Below, piece after piece: positions 15,001 through 26,100 of a stretch of DNA of 64,000 nt; position 1 is the first letter of the stretch, and each line of letters starts with the position of its first letter. Made by a program: the position numbers and the translations under genes. The stretch is from Cinclus cinclus (Eukaryota; Chordata; Aves; Passeriformes; Cinclidae). Location: contig NC_085071.1 in assembly GCF_963662255.1 (NCBI RefSeq), positions 3,560,701 to 3,624,700 on the forward strand. Direction: 5' to 3'. The notes below the pieces were generated by a model that was not told where the DNA came from, searched no databases, and saw only the letters and a list, made by a program, of their open reading frames with translations.

Positions 15001-15590
15001 CTCTGGAGAAGTTCCAGGGTTTGAGCTGCTAGCAGCCCATCAGGCAGAGCTTTCAGCCATCCTAAGGAATCCTGCTACAGACCATGCTGGGCTCAGCGTG
15101 GGTCTCTGAAGGGCAGCTGGACAGACAGATCTCCCTTAGGGTGCCTGGCTCTCAGATGTCACAGTGGACACACAGCAATGTGGCATGTGCATGGTTTTGG
15201 TGCCAAAGCAAAACTTTTCATGCAGGAAGTTTCTCCCTTTTTATTTTACACTTCACTCCCCCAGAAGGTAGCAAAGAGTGAGGAGCTTAGCTGAATGCTG
15301 ACAAGTCCAGGTTTTCTGAGCGGTGCCAAAGTGCTCCAGCTGTGAACTGGAATATAAGCCTGAAGCAAAGTTCATTGCAGGCTCTGATGTCTGCAGGCTC
15401 TTAGGGAAGTGCATGCAGCCCCAAAGCTGGAGCACAGCGTGGGTCTGTCCCCTGTGCTGACAGCAGCTGTTGGCTCAGTGCAGGGACTCTGGCCCTTGGC
15501 CTCTGGAGGTGGCAGGGTCGTGCAGGGACATCTCAGACAGCCTAAGCTGATACTAACTCACATCTGCCCTGATCTTTGCTTTGCTTTGCT
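1..15590. other. Long non-coding stretch upstream of FHL3 coding exons
   Basis: I see no exon that can be tied to a known protein in these 15.6 kb on either strand. Open frames are short, lack recognisable domains and are not bordered by matching splice sites. The longest is a 207-codon frame at 1641-2264 on the minus strand, with no family resemblance. Base composition is ordinary, with a mildly CpG-richer patch around 2.74-3.17 kb. In mammals the first FHL3 exon is non-coding and lies near the divergent UTP11 promoter. No UTP11 coding sequence is visible here. I therefore infer that much of this stretch is FHL3 intron 1, with the promoter inside it or beyond the left edge. Confidence 0.5.
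5264..5310 (-). repeat. Possible degraded CR1 LINE 3' end
   Basis: A short stretch reads like the complement of an avian CR1 3' tail: an aggaagggaccttgaagac core followed by a C-rich run. It is too short and diverged to be certain. A comparison with avian CR1 consensus sequences would decide. Confidence 0.3.
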
Positions 15591-15626
15591 TGTGAAGGAG
15601 TTGAAGGAGGGCCTCAGAGCAGCACC

Positions 15627-18297
15627 ATGACAGAGTGCTTCGACTGTGACAACTGCAAGGAGTCCTTGTATGGGCGCAAGTACATCCAGATGGACAATGG
15701 CCCATACTGCATCCCCTGCTACGACGCGCACTTCGCCAACACCTGCGATGAGTGCAAGGAGCTGATCGGCCACGACTGCAGGGTGAGTAGAGGCTCTGCA
15801 CACAAGCAGGTACTGACCAGGGCCTTTGGTCCCCTCCTCATGCTGACTCTACTCCCAGGAGCTGTACTATGAGGACCGCCATTACCATGAGCACTGCTTC
15901 CGTTGCTTCCGCTGCGACCGCTCTCTGGCTGATGAGCCGTTCACCTGCCAGGGCAAGGAGCTGTTGTGCAACGACTGCTACTGCAGCGAGTTCTCCTCCA
16001 AATGTATCGCTTGTGAGAAGACCGTCATGCCAGGTAGGAGCAGGCGGACTCGAGCATTGCAGTTTGCTCTTGGTCCCTTGATGTCAGTTGGGGCTGCAGG
16101 TCCAGCATGAGAGCAGCGTGGGAGAGAGTTGGATCTCTGTTTTCCTGCTCTCCTGTCACTGCATGGAGAAGGCTGGGTCCTTTGCTTCATCCAGCAAGAC
16201 AGCACGATCCCAAGCTGTGATGACCACAGCAGCCCTATCTGTCTGTTCCCCTTTTTCATGGGGAAGTGAGTGAGGGAGGAGATAACAAAAGGTTTCCTGG
16301 GCATTTTCTGCTGTGTGCTGACAAGAAGAGACAGAATGACTGAAGATGTGTGAGTGTCTCTGGAGAAGGCCTGAGGCAAAGGCGTGTGTGTCTTTACTTG
16401 GCTATTTTGGCACCATCTTCAGATGTAGGTTACATCAGGCATCTCTGCCATGGCCTTTGTGCCAGTGCTGGGGACATGTTCCTGCAGCCCTCCCCTTGTA
16501 GCTGTGCTGTTGGCCTGGGGCCCCCTCTCCAGCTGCCCATGGTCCTGAACTGCCACGGGGAGGGGAAGCATAGAGCCAGGTGTGCAGAACCACAGTTCAT
16601 CCTGCCCGGCCCCCCACATCTCTGTGTGCGTGTGTGCTGCTCCCTTCTGTCACTGCAGGGCTCTCTTTGCAGGCTCCCGTAAGCTGGAGTACAATGGACA
16701 GACCTGGCACGAGCATTGCTTCATATGCAGCAGCTGCCAGCAGCCCATTGGGTCACGGTCCTTCATCCCAGACAAGAAGGATTATTACTGTGTCCCCTGT
16801 TACGAGAGCAAGTTCGCTCCTCGCTGCACTCGATGCAAAAAGGTAAGTGTGGCCTGACAGCCCAGAGCCCCCTGCTCTAATGCAGGGACTGGGAACTCCC
16901 TGCTCCTGCCTGAGCCCTGTCAGAGGAGGGTTCAGGTGCTAGCACCCCAGCTGGGCTGTTTCCCTTTGCCTGTGTGTCAGCAGCATGTGTTTTCTTCCTG
17001 CAGACCCTCACCAAGGGAGGAGTGACCTACCGGGATGAGCCCTGGCACAAGGAGTGCTTTGTCTGCACGGGCTGCAAGACCCCCTTGGCTGGGCAGCAGT
17101 TCACCTCCCAGGATGACAACCCATACTGCATCAAGTGCTTTGGGAACCTCTATGCCAAGAAGTGCAGCGCATGCACAAAGCCCATCACAGGTGAGCAGAA
17201 AAGCTCTCTGAGGAACCCCATGATGCAGTGGTCCTGAGGCTACTTCTGTCCCTCTGTCTGCATCTTTCAAAGTGATGAACTATGGGAGGAATTCCTGTGG
17301 GAGGAATTCCCTCTGCCCAGTTAAAGGCTCCAAAGTGACCCCTCAAACCATGGTCTCATGTCTCTAGCTTCCCTTTTATGGTACTGATTGCCATGTTCTG
17401 TGAAAAGTTTGCTCACAGACAGGGAAAGCCTAGAGCAGCACGTGGTGCAGGGAAATCTGGACCTGCTGTACCTGCCTAAGTCAGGGGAAGTAAGGGAACC
17501 TCTTCTGCAGAACCCCCTAAGAGAGTCTGGCTTCCTTCCTGCCCTCCCCCACTTGACATTCTCCCTTGCAACTCCCAGGTTCTTGCTGCTGGGAAAGCAG
17601 GAGAAGCTGTGAATCAGCTGGTGACTCAGAGGTTGATTCTGGCTGAGGACAGCTCCCAGGCATCCACTTCCCTTCTGGTCCTTTTGAGTTTGTTGCAGTC
17701 CTGGGGAGAAGAGGGTCACAGCTCACCAGTCCAACAACTGCCAGCAGAGAAAGGAAGCTCCTGTGGAGCCTCTGCAGGAGCCTAGGTCTGAGCTGGTGGC
17801 AGGATGGCTCTTCCCAGAATTCAAGTAGTTCTGTCTGCCTTCATCCACTGGGATGGTGCAGCTCCTCTCCCTGTTCCTCCTAGGGGAGAAAATCTTGATT
17901 CTGGTCCAAGTATGTCAACCCTGCAAAGCCTGCTCTGAAGCAATTTCAGTGACTTTCCCCTACCAGAGTGGAGATTCACATTTCAGATATATTTGATCCT
18001 GGGGTGTGTTTTGGGTACCACCACCAGTGCCATGCGTGAAGGCCTGACCTGGAGATGAGCAGGCCAGGGCTAGGTCTGTTCAGGAAGCTCATATCCATCC
18101 CAGTTTGCCCAGAGACTCTGACACTGCCCTCTGTCCCTCCCACAGGCTTTGGCGGTGGCAAATACGTCTCCTTTGAGGACCGTCACTGGCACCACAACTG
18201 CTTCAACTGCGCCCGCTGCAGCACCTCGCTGGTGGGGAAAGGTTTCATCCCTGACAACGATGAGATCCTGTGCCGTGACTGCAGCAGCGACCTATGA
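15627..18297 (+). CDS. FHL3: Four and a half LIM domains protein 3
   Basis: LIM-only scaffold and transcription cofactor of muscle and other tissues, found in nucleus and at focal adhesions; it binds partners through zinc-coordinating LIM domains. Five coding exons join in frame: 15627-15782, 15859-16033, 16673-16842, 17004-17190 and 18146-18297, giving 279 residues (human 280). The product opens with a half LIM finger (C7, C10, C28, C31), then four full LIM domains at about 40-92, 101-153, 162-212 and 221-275. It carries FHL3-type stretches such as GRKYIQ, HYHEHCFRC, SRKLEYNGQTWHEHC and GGKYVSFEDRHWHHNC. The last two identify FHL3 rather than FHL1, FHL2 or FHL5. The ATG sits in an AGCACC context. 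A 5' non-coding exon must exist upstream, and the 5' end of the first coding exon (near 15598) is unsure. Confidence 0.96.
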
Positions 18298-18498
18298 GCC
18301 CCCGAGGACATCACGGAGCAGGGGCTTCCTCTACTCTTCAGGGCCTTTGTGCCAGATTCCCCAGCAGCATTTCAGGGGCAGAGCACAAGGCACAGGAGAT
18401 GGGGGCTGACCCCGAACCGTGATGTCTTTAGGGGGTTCCTGTGCCCCCTCCCTGAAGGCTAGAGAATGCTGTGCTATGGCTCTGTGTAGTCAAAGCTA

Positions 18499-18504
18499 AA
18501 TAAA
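18499..18504 (+). terminator. FHL3 polyadenylation signal
   Basis: AATAAA 202 bases after the FHL3 stop codon, giving a short 3' UTR. It is the first canonical hexamer downstream. Confidence 0.75.
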
Positions 18505-20054
18505 GCTGAAAAAGGAGCTTCAAGACCCCCCCATTATTTACTCTTTCTTTTTGCTTCCAGCCTAACCAGGCACGAGCCCAGGCCCCAGCTGAGCAAAGGG
18601 CAGGAGTGGCTTCAGCACTGGGCTGCTAGATCTGCATTCTGGCAAGCATGTATTCACCCCTTGGCACAGTGCTGACTTCTCTTCCTTCTCCAGGTGCTTC
18701 CCTCGCACTAGGTGACACAAGGCAGTGTCTCAGGGCCATTCTTGGCCATGCAGCTTGGCCTGTGTCACAGCTGGCTTTGCACAGCCTTCCTGTATGCACA
18801 GCTGGCTGGGCATGAAGGGCACTGTCTTCTGTTCTGGAGGTTTGTGGACACCAGGTTGGAGTGTGGCCAAGAGAAGAGCATACATCCTGTCAGATGGGAT
18901 CCACCTCTGGAATTCTGTAATACCTCACTCTTTGCAGGCCAGACCCTTTGCTCAGCACCTCCATGGAAGTGCTCTCTTAGCTGTGAAAAAGGAGTTCAAG
19001 TCACTCGTAAGTATGGGGCATTCTGCCCACCCACACCTACCCTATTCCCATCCACCTGTGCTGTGAGCTCCCATGGCTGGGGTGGCTTAGCTGGAGCTGG
19101 GAGTGCTGGCTTGCTGATGCTCAGATGCATCTGGCTGAGCCCTAGAGAAGGGCATGCTGAAGGCTGAGAGCACTCACGGCTTTATTCCTCCATCCCTCCC
19201 ATAAGGATCCATGGGATAGGCACTGCTATACAGAGCCCAGCTGCCAGCATCACTAGGAACACCAGAGACCTCCATTAATTCAGGAAAGGGAGCATTGTCT
19301 GTGATTAGTAGCTGCTGGGAGGGTCTGCAAGAGCACAGGGCTCCAGCATAGAGAGCAGCTGAGGGGGCAGCAGGATGTCCACAACCTGCTCCTCCAGGGC
19401 TGCCCACTGCTGTCCCCAGTGGCAGGCAGGGAGTGGTGGCTCCTTCAATCCACACTCATCCTTCCCTGTGTCCCAAACAAGAAGCAAAGCAAAGATGGCA
19501 CCTGTTGGGGGGGACTTTGCATTGCCCAGGTCCCAGTTGGCCTTAACTGCAAAACAGGGTGACTTGAGCCATTCCACACTCACGTGAGACCTTGAGCAAT
19601 CCTTACCCAATGGCTGAGCTGGCCCTGGGCTGAGGCCCCTCTCGGTGGGATGCTCATGCCTGCCTTATCTCTACATCCTTCTGCTTCTGTCTTGCTGGGG
19701 TACTTTCGCCAGCCCTGCTTTCCTGCTTAGTCAGCCACATGCTTTTCTGAAAGCCTGTTCTTTTGGGTATTTTCCCCTTTTGTATTCATTCATCATGAAT
19801 ATCCATCATTTTGTACACAACTACAAGATGAAGGGGCAAGCCCCCCCACCCGTGCTTCACTTAGGAACAGAAAGTGTTATGCATGTTGAAGTGTTATTAC
19901 TCTGTGTTCAGATCTTTGTTGAATCCTTGTTTGGAAGCTTTGATGACAGCAAATCAGAGTTTGTGTGTTCACTATTATGAGAGGAGCTTGGAGCCATCTC
20001 CAGAAGAAATTGTCCTAAACCTCAGCGTCCTCTGTATTTCCTACAGCTTTATAC

Positions 20055-20060
20055 AATAAA
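20055..20060 (+). terminator. Possible distal polyadenylation signal
   Basis: AATAAA followed within 40 bases by T/G-rich sequence that would suit a cleavage downstream element. It lies 1.8 kb past the FHL3 stop. Use is unproven. Confidence 0.25.
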
Positions 20061-21529
20061 CTGTTTTCGTGACACTTGCTCTTCTGTGTCTCTTGAACAG
20101 CAGGCACAGGACAGAGCACTGAGTTGGTGCTGGGCTCTGCTCAGCCTTGCCTCACTCCAAATCCCATTCTGGGGACAGGCAACCTCCACAGTGCTCGTGC
20201 CTGCCTTCCCAAACCACAGCCCAGCCTCAGCCGTGCGAACCCTGTGGTTGTGGCAGAGCAACAGCATCTCCTTTCTCCTGCTGGGTGGCTGCAGTGGGTT
20301 CCTGGGGCTGGGGGTGTCCATCTGTCCATGCTTGCTGTCTGTACAGGCAGGGAGTTCTGCAGGACAGGCCCCAGCAGGACGCAGGGTGCCAGTCCTGCAT
20401 GGGCACTGCTCTGTGCTTCCAGGCTGGCTGTGAGGCTGTCGGGGTTGCTGTGGTACCAAAGCAGCCCCTCCGTGCAGAGCAGCCTCCCTGCCCTGCAGTC
20501 TGCACTGCCTGCCCATGTCACAACATTCCAAGGGGACTGTTGCTGCAGCCTCCAGCCAGGATATCCGTGGTCCCTCTTGGCAGCCTTCCCTGAAGTGCTG
20601 CATGCTCTTTACTCATGTTTATCAGTTGGAGAGCCATTTATTTCCTAACATATGAGACTATTTTCCACAGATCCTTTACATTTACTAACAGCTGCCGTGA
20701 CTTGCCTGCTCCAGGTCCCCCAGCACAGTGGCTGGGCTCCTGTGGGTGCTGCTCCAGTGGCAGGATGGGCACAATCCACGGGGTGCCTCTGTGTAGGACC
20801 ATGGCACTGGTGTATGCACATTCCTGGCTGCTTCAAAGGTTCCTGCTCTGGTCGCTGATGGAGTTCTAGCATGATTTTTGTTGCTGTTGCTGCCTTGTGA
20901 CCTGGGCTGGGCTCTGGTGCTGTGATGAGCCTTGGAGGGTGAGTGAGCAGCTCCAGCCCAGAAGTTCCCGGCTGAGCCTGTCCTCCAGCAGCGGCAGCAA
21001 CACAAGCCGGGTTTTCTGCAGTGCTGTTTCCAGGGATTAACCGCAAAAGGTTTCTGTACAAAGGGCCCCCAGGCTCCTCTTTCAGTCAGCCTCCAGAGCC
21101 TCACGTTTTTAGCCAAAAAAGGAAATGACCCAGCTGCACATAGCACTGGAACATCTGGATTTTATCCCTGTCATGAATGGGTCATGGCTGTACATGGCCC
21201 AGTGCCTGATTTACAGGAGGGGGAGGGTGATGTCATGCACAAACATCCCCCGAGACTCTGGAGTGTGGGTCTGAAACAGTCATGGAAATTTTATTAAGCA
21301 CAAGGAGCAGTGTGAGGGGGGTCAGGCCAGGGCTGTTGTGCCGGTGAGGTGGGAGTGGGGAAGCTGCTGAGGACAAGGGGCAGCATTGCAGGGGTAGAAA
21401 GAGACCCTGCCATTGACCAAATATGCCTAAGCTGTGCTCTCCAGCACCACTGTGGATCAGGGACAGCGTTTACATCCCCCACAGGCAGAGCCAGGTTCAA
21501 GCCACTGCCTGGGGAGCCCTGTGCAGGGC

Positions 21530-21597
21530 CAGGAATTGGACTTTGACGATTCTCATGGGTCTCTTCCAGTTCAGGAGATTCTATGTTTCTATGCATT
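21530..21597 (+). repeat. CR1 LINE 3'-end fragment
   Basis: The pattern 'ggaattggactttgacgatt ... ggtctcttccag ... gattctatg' matches the conserved 3' terminus of avian CR1 retrotransposons, which end in short ATTCTATG-type repeats. Only the tail is clear; a 5'-truncated copy is the usual outcome of CR1 insertion. Confidence 0.7.
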
Positions 21598-22199
21598 TCA
21601 GCTCCTAGCCTCTGACAGGCTGTGGTGCTGCCCTGAAATGAAATGGTGTCTCTGGCCAACTTTCTCTCACTTTCTCCCACCTCCTCCCATGTGCACTGCC
21701 GTTTGTGGGGTGAGGAGGAGGGTGGTCATGCAAGGGCTGGTCCTGCCCAACCTGGATCCTCCAAAATAAGGAGGCCGTGTGGCTGGATGGGACATTGCTG
21801 GATTTCAACTCCTTCTCTTTCCAGAGATGAAGTTTCATGCAGAGAGAAATGGAAGAACACCAAGTTCAGAATCTTACCTCTGTTTTTATTTCTAGACAGG
21901 TATCCATAAGGAAAAGTGATGTACTTTGGGGCAGCCTATAATGCAGTATTAATTAATAAGGACAATATTCTTATCTGCAGCATCATGCTTTCCTCAGTGA
22001 AGGATCACATTTGCCTGCCATTGAGACAATTTTTTTTCTTGCTTTCAGCTTAGAATAACTTATTGTGCATGGCAGAAAAATAACAGTGAGTTAAAATGTA
22101 ATTACAGCTTTGCATTTGGCAGTGTGGGGGCAAGGCACGGGTATGACCCATCCTAAGATTTAGGCAGGATCTGAAGAAAGCAGTTGAAACCCAAGCAGA

Positions 22200-23140
22200 A
22201 TGTGGCAGCCGAGGTGTCTGTGGGAGGGAGGGCTCGCACCGCGATCGCGTGGCTCGGGGGCACCGGTGTCTCTGAAAACAAAGCCAGCGCTGCCGCCGCA
22301 CCGAGGCACCGGCCCCGGGGAGCTGCGGGCGCGTCCCGCACGGCTCGGCCGGGGCCCGGCTCCGCGGAACGCCGCTGCGGCCGGGCAGCCCCGGAGAGGC
22401 CTCAGGGCTGGGCCGGCCCTGCCCCAAACCCAAAACTGCACCTCGGGCCACCCAGTGCCCCCGAGCAGCGCGCTGGGACACGGCCCCGGGCCGAGACGCC
22501 GCGCTCGGGCCCGGCCCCGGCCCCGCCGCTGAGGGGGCACGGCCGGGCCGCAGCCGCCTCCTGCCGGCCGCTCCGGGCAGCGCTCCGCGCCCCGGAACTG
22601 GAACTGGAACCTTCCCTCACACACAGCCCGGCCGCAGCGGGGCCTTCCGGCGGTAGTGGAAGCCGTGCGCGGGATGGAGACGATCCTGGAGCAGCAGCGG
22701 CGGTACCATGAGGAGCGGGAGCGGCTCATGGACGTGATGGTGAAGGAGATGCTCACCAAGAAGTCCACGGTACGCCTGGGGCCTGGGAGGGTGCGGGAGG
22801 CCGCCTCCCGGGCCCCTGCTCACCGCCTCGGCTCTTCCCGCAGCTCCGCGATCAGATCAACTCGGATCACCGCACCCGGGCCATGCAGGACGTGAGTGCT
22901 CCGGGGCCGGGGGTGGGAGCGGGGCTGGGGGCGGCCCGGGCTCCCCGGAGCCAGTGGGGCCTATCCCGGTAACGGGGCCTGTCCCGGTAACGGGGCCTGT
23001 CCCGGTAACGGGGCTTATCCCGATAACGGGGCCTGTCCCGGTAACGGGGCCTGCGGCGCTCGGGGCTCTCCTTTGTTCCTCAGAGGTACATGGAAGTGAG
23101 CGGCAACCTCCGGGACCTGTACGACGACAAGGACGGGTGA
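22200..23140 (+). promoter_or_regulatory. CpG island promoter of SF3A3
   Basis: Very high G+C and dense CpG from about 22.2 kb through the first three SF3A3 exons, contrasting with the AT-richer flank before 22.1 kb. No TATA box is evident. This fits a broad housekeeping promoter; the exact start of transcription cannot be fixed from sequence. Confidence 0.7.
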
Positions 23141-26100
23141 GTGTGCCCGGAGCCTTGTGTGCCTGAGTGTGTCCTGGTGTTTTAAGTCAATGTAAATGTC
23201 TAAAGTGAATCGACATGTGGCGACTAAATGCAGCCCAGGAGCCGAGTACACATGGGAAGCGTCCGTGTTGGAGGGACACGTTATGTTATGTTATGTTATG
23301 TTATGTTGTGTTGTGTTATGTTATGTGGAGGCCCGGGCTGCTCCGGGGGTTTGTCAGGGACTGCAGTGTGAGCAGGGGGATGTGGGCCCGAGCTCCTGAG
23401 CCTGGTGGGCTGAGAGGTTTGCAGTCAGACACTGCAGCATACACCAGGACTGAAGCTGTGTCAGGGTCTCCCTTCCCTTCCCTTCCCTTCCCTTCCCTTC
23501 CCTTCCCTTCCCTTCCCTTCCCTTCCCTTCCCTTCATAACCTGTTGATGTCCATGAACTCATAGGCTACGTAAGGAAGAGCTCAGTGCCATTTCCGGGCC
23601 AAATGAATTTGCAGAGTTTTACAACAGACTGAAGCAAATTAAGGAATTTCACAGGAAGCACCCAAATGAGGTGAGTAGTTACCTGCTCTGTAGGAACAGG
23701 TGAGATGTGCTCTGTTGGGTCTCATCCCTGCAGCAAACAGAGCTTTTGTTTCCCCGGTTTTATTGCATTAATGCACAAGTACTGAGAACACTCAGCAGTC
23801 ACCTGAGCACAGCTGCTCGGGGTCAGGCAGCAAGTGAGGGAGCAGCGCAGGACAGTCACCCTGTTCCCTGCTAGAACAGGGATGTTCAGCTGTGCTGGGA
23901 TTGGATCTCACCTTTCTCGTGTTGGCTAAAGCCACACTTTTGCCTTTGTGCAGAAGGAAAATGACAAAGCTTTGAGTCTCTTTTCTGTTTGTAATTTCAT
24001 TATTTGCTACCTTGTGTGATTTTATATTAGTTATTCTGGGACAGGAGCTGAACTAAATCATTGTGTGGCTTGTATCTGCCCATGCAGATCTGTGTTCCTA
24101 TGTCAGTGGAGTTTGAGGAGCTGCTGAAGGCCAGAGACAACCCAAGTGAAGAAGCTCAGAGTAAGTTTGTAGTTTGCTCAAGCTCTGGCATTGCTTAATA
24201 GGTTGTTTGATCTGGTTTGCATGTTTCAGGGCCTCACTTCCCTTTTACTAAATGAATTCTGAAAATTCTCCTGTCATCTAAATGCTTCTGAACTGCAGTC
24301 CCTGGAATGTTCCCCGGTGAGGCTGCTGTTGCTGAGGAATGTTCTGGTGCTTGCAGAGAGCAGCAGTTGGGGCTGCTCAATGAGTGACAGAGGCCTCTTG
24401 GCATCCTCCTTAAGCATAAATGACTTCACAGCTAATCCTTTTCCAGTTCAAAAACACTTGTATAATAAGTAGGGAATATTAAACTCATAATAAAACTTTT
24501 CATGATCTTTCCTACAGATCTGGTGGAGTTCACAGATGAGGAAGGGTACGGACGATACTTGGATTTGCATGATTGTTACCTGAAGTACATTAACCTCAAA
24601 TCATCAGAGGTGAGTGGCTGCTGTGTGTGGGCCCAGAGATCTCCAGGCCCTGCAAAGGCTGGGGCTTCTCTTTTCTGGGAACTGGATGTTAATTTGTCCG
24701 TGTATGAACTCTGACTCAGACTTTCTGTTCTTAGAAATTGGATTATATCACTTACTTATCCACATTTGACCAACTCTTCGATATTCCTAAGGAGAGAAAA
24801 AATGCTGAATACAAGAGGTGAGCTTGTTTGCCTGCCTGCTTCCTTTATGGCTTGATGAGCAGGAATTTGCTTCTGAAGTGTTCAGCTGCTGAGATCATAA
24901 TTAACAGCCAAACTTAACTCACATAAATTGGGTCTCTGAGCTCAGTCATGTGTCTGAGGCCCAAGCAAACTTGCAGTGTAGCAGAGATTTGGAGAGCCAC
25001 ATTCAGCTCAGAGGAAGAGCTTTAATGCACCCTTGGAACTGCTGTGTCAAGAAAATCCTGTGTGGAAAGCTGGCCTGACCTTGGTCACATTCCTCTGCAG
25101 CACTGGAGAGTAGTGATTGTCCAAAGATGTGCTTTAAGGGTGATAGTGAATTTACCTGTGCTCATGATTCCCCTGCCAGGTATCTTGAAATGCTCCTTGA
25201 GTACCTGCAGGATTACACAGATCGAGTGAAACCATTACTGGACCAGAATGAACTTTTTGGGAAAATTCAGACGGAGTTTGAGAAGAAGTGGGAGAACGGC
25301 ACATTCCCGGGCTGGCCGGTGAGCAGCCTGAGCTGGGGTGGTGTTCCTGTGTTTGTGAGGGGGTTGTGTGAGTCATTTGTGTGAAGTCATTGCTGGGGGT
25401 GACCATGACAGTGAGGGCTGCAGTTCTGTGTCACCAGGGTGATGCTGACCTGTTTTTAAAACCCAGAATAACTGGTTTAAAATGAGCTTTGTTTCAGGTT
25501 GGCTTATTTTGCATCTTTTCAATTGCTCCATTTTCAGTTTAATAAGAGGATTTCTCTCTGTGAAATGAACTGCCTTTTTGAGGTTAAAATGTTCTATGGT
25601 CAGAAGTGTTGTAGTATGTTGTGCAGCTCTTGCATGTGGTTTTTTTTGGCAGAAAGAGACCAGCAGTGCCCTCACCCATGCTGGTGCCCATCTGGACCTC
25701 TCGGCCTTCTCCTCCTGGGAGGTAGGTTTACAGTGCTCTGCACTTACTGCCACATTTTGAGCAGGTGGGAGTTCAGCCATTTGGGTTTTCTGTGTTTTTG
25801 TCCCTGGCTCTTTGTGTTTTCTGGGTAAAACTTTGATGGTGCTGATGTTGTAGTTTCTCCTGTTGGGGGATGTAACTTGGAAGACCTGGTTAGATTTGTT
25901 GCATTCCTCATTTTCCTGGGAGAAGGGGTAGACTGTTGATAGTCCTTTCTTGAATACTGTTCATCAGGGATTTTTCTTCATTAATAAGCTAAAGTGGACT
26001 GTATCCATATTGTTTGTGTTGAACAGCTTGTCTCTTAGAGTGGTTTGTTTAATTGAACAGGAATTGGCCTCCCTGGGACTGGACAGGTTGAAATCAGCTT

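Larger units (their letters stand above)
18505..22200. other. FHL3-SF3A3 intergenic region
   Basis: No coding exon is recognisable. The contents I can support are a CR1 tail near 21.53-21.60 kb and an isolated AATAAA at 20055-20060 followed by T/G-rich sequence. The hexamer could serve a longer FHL3 transcript or an unseen non-coding RNA. Confidence 0.6.
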
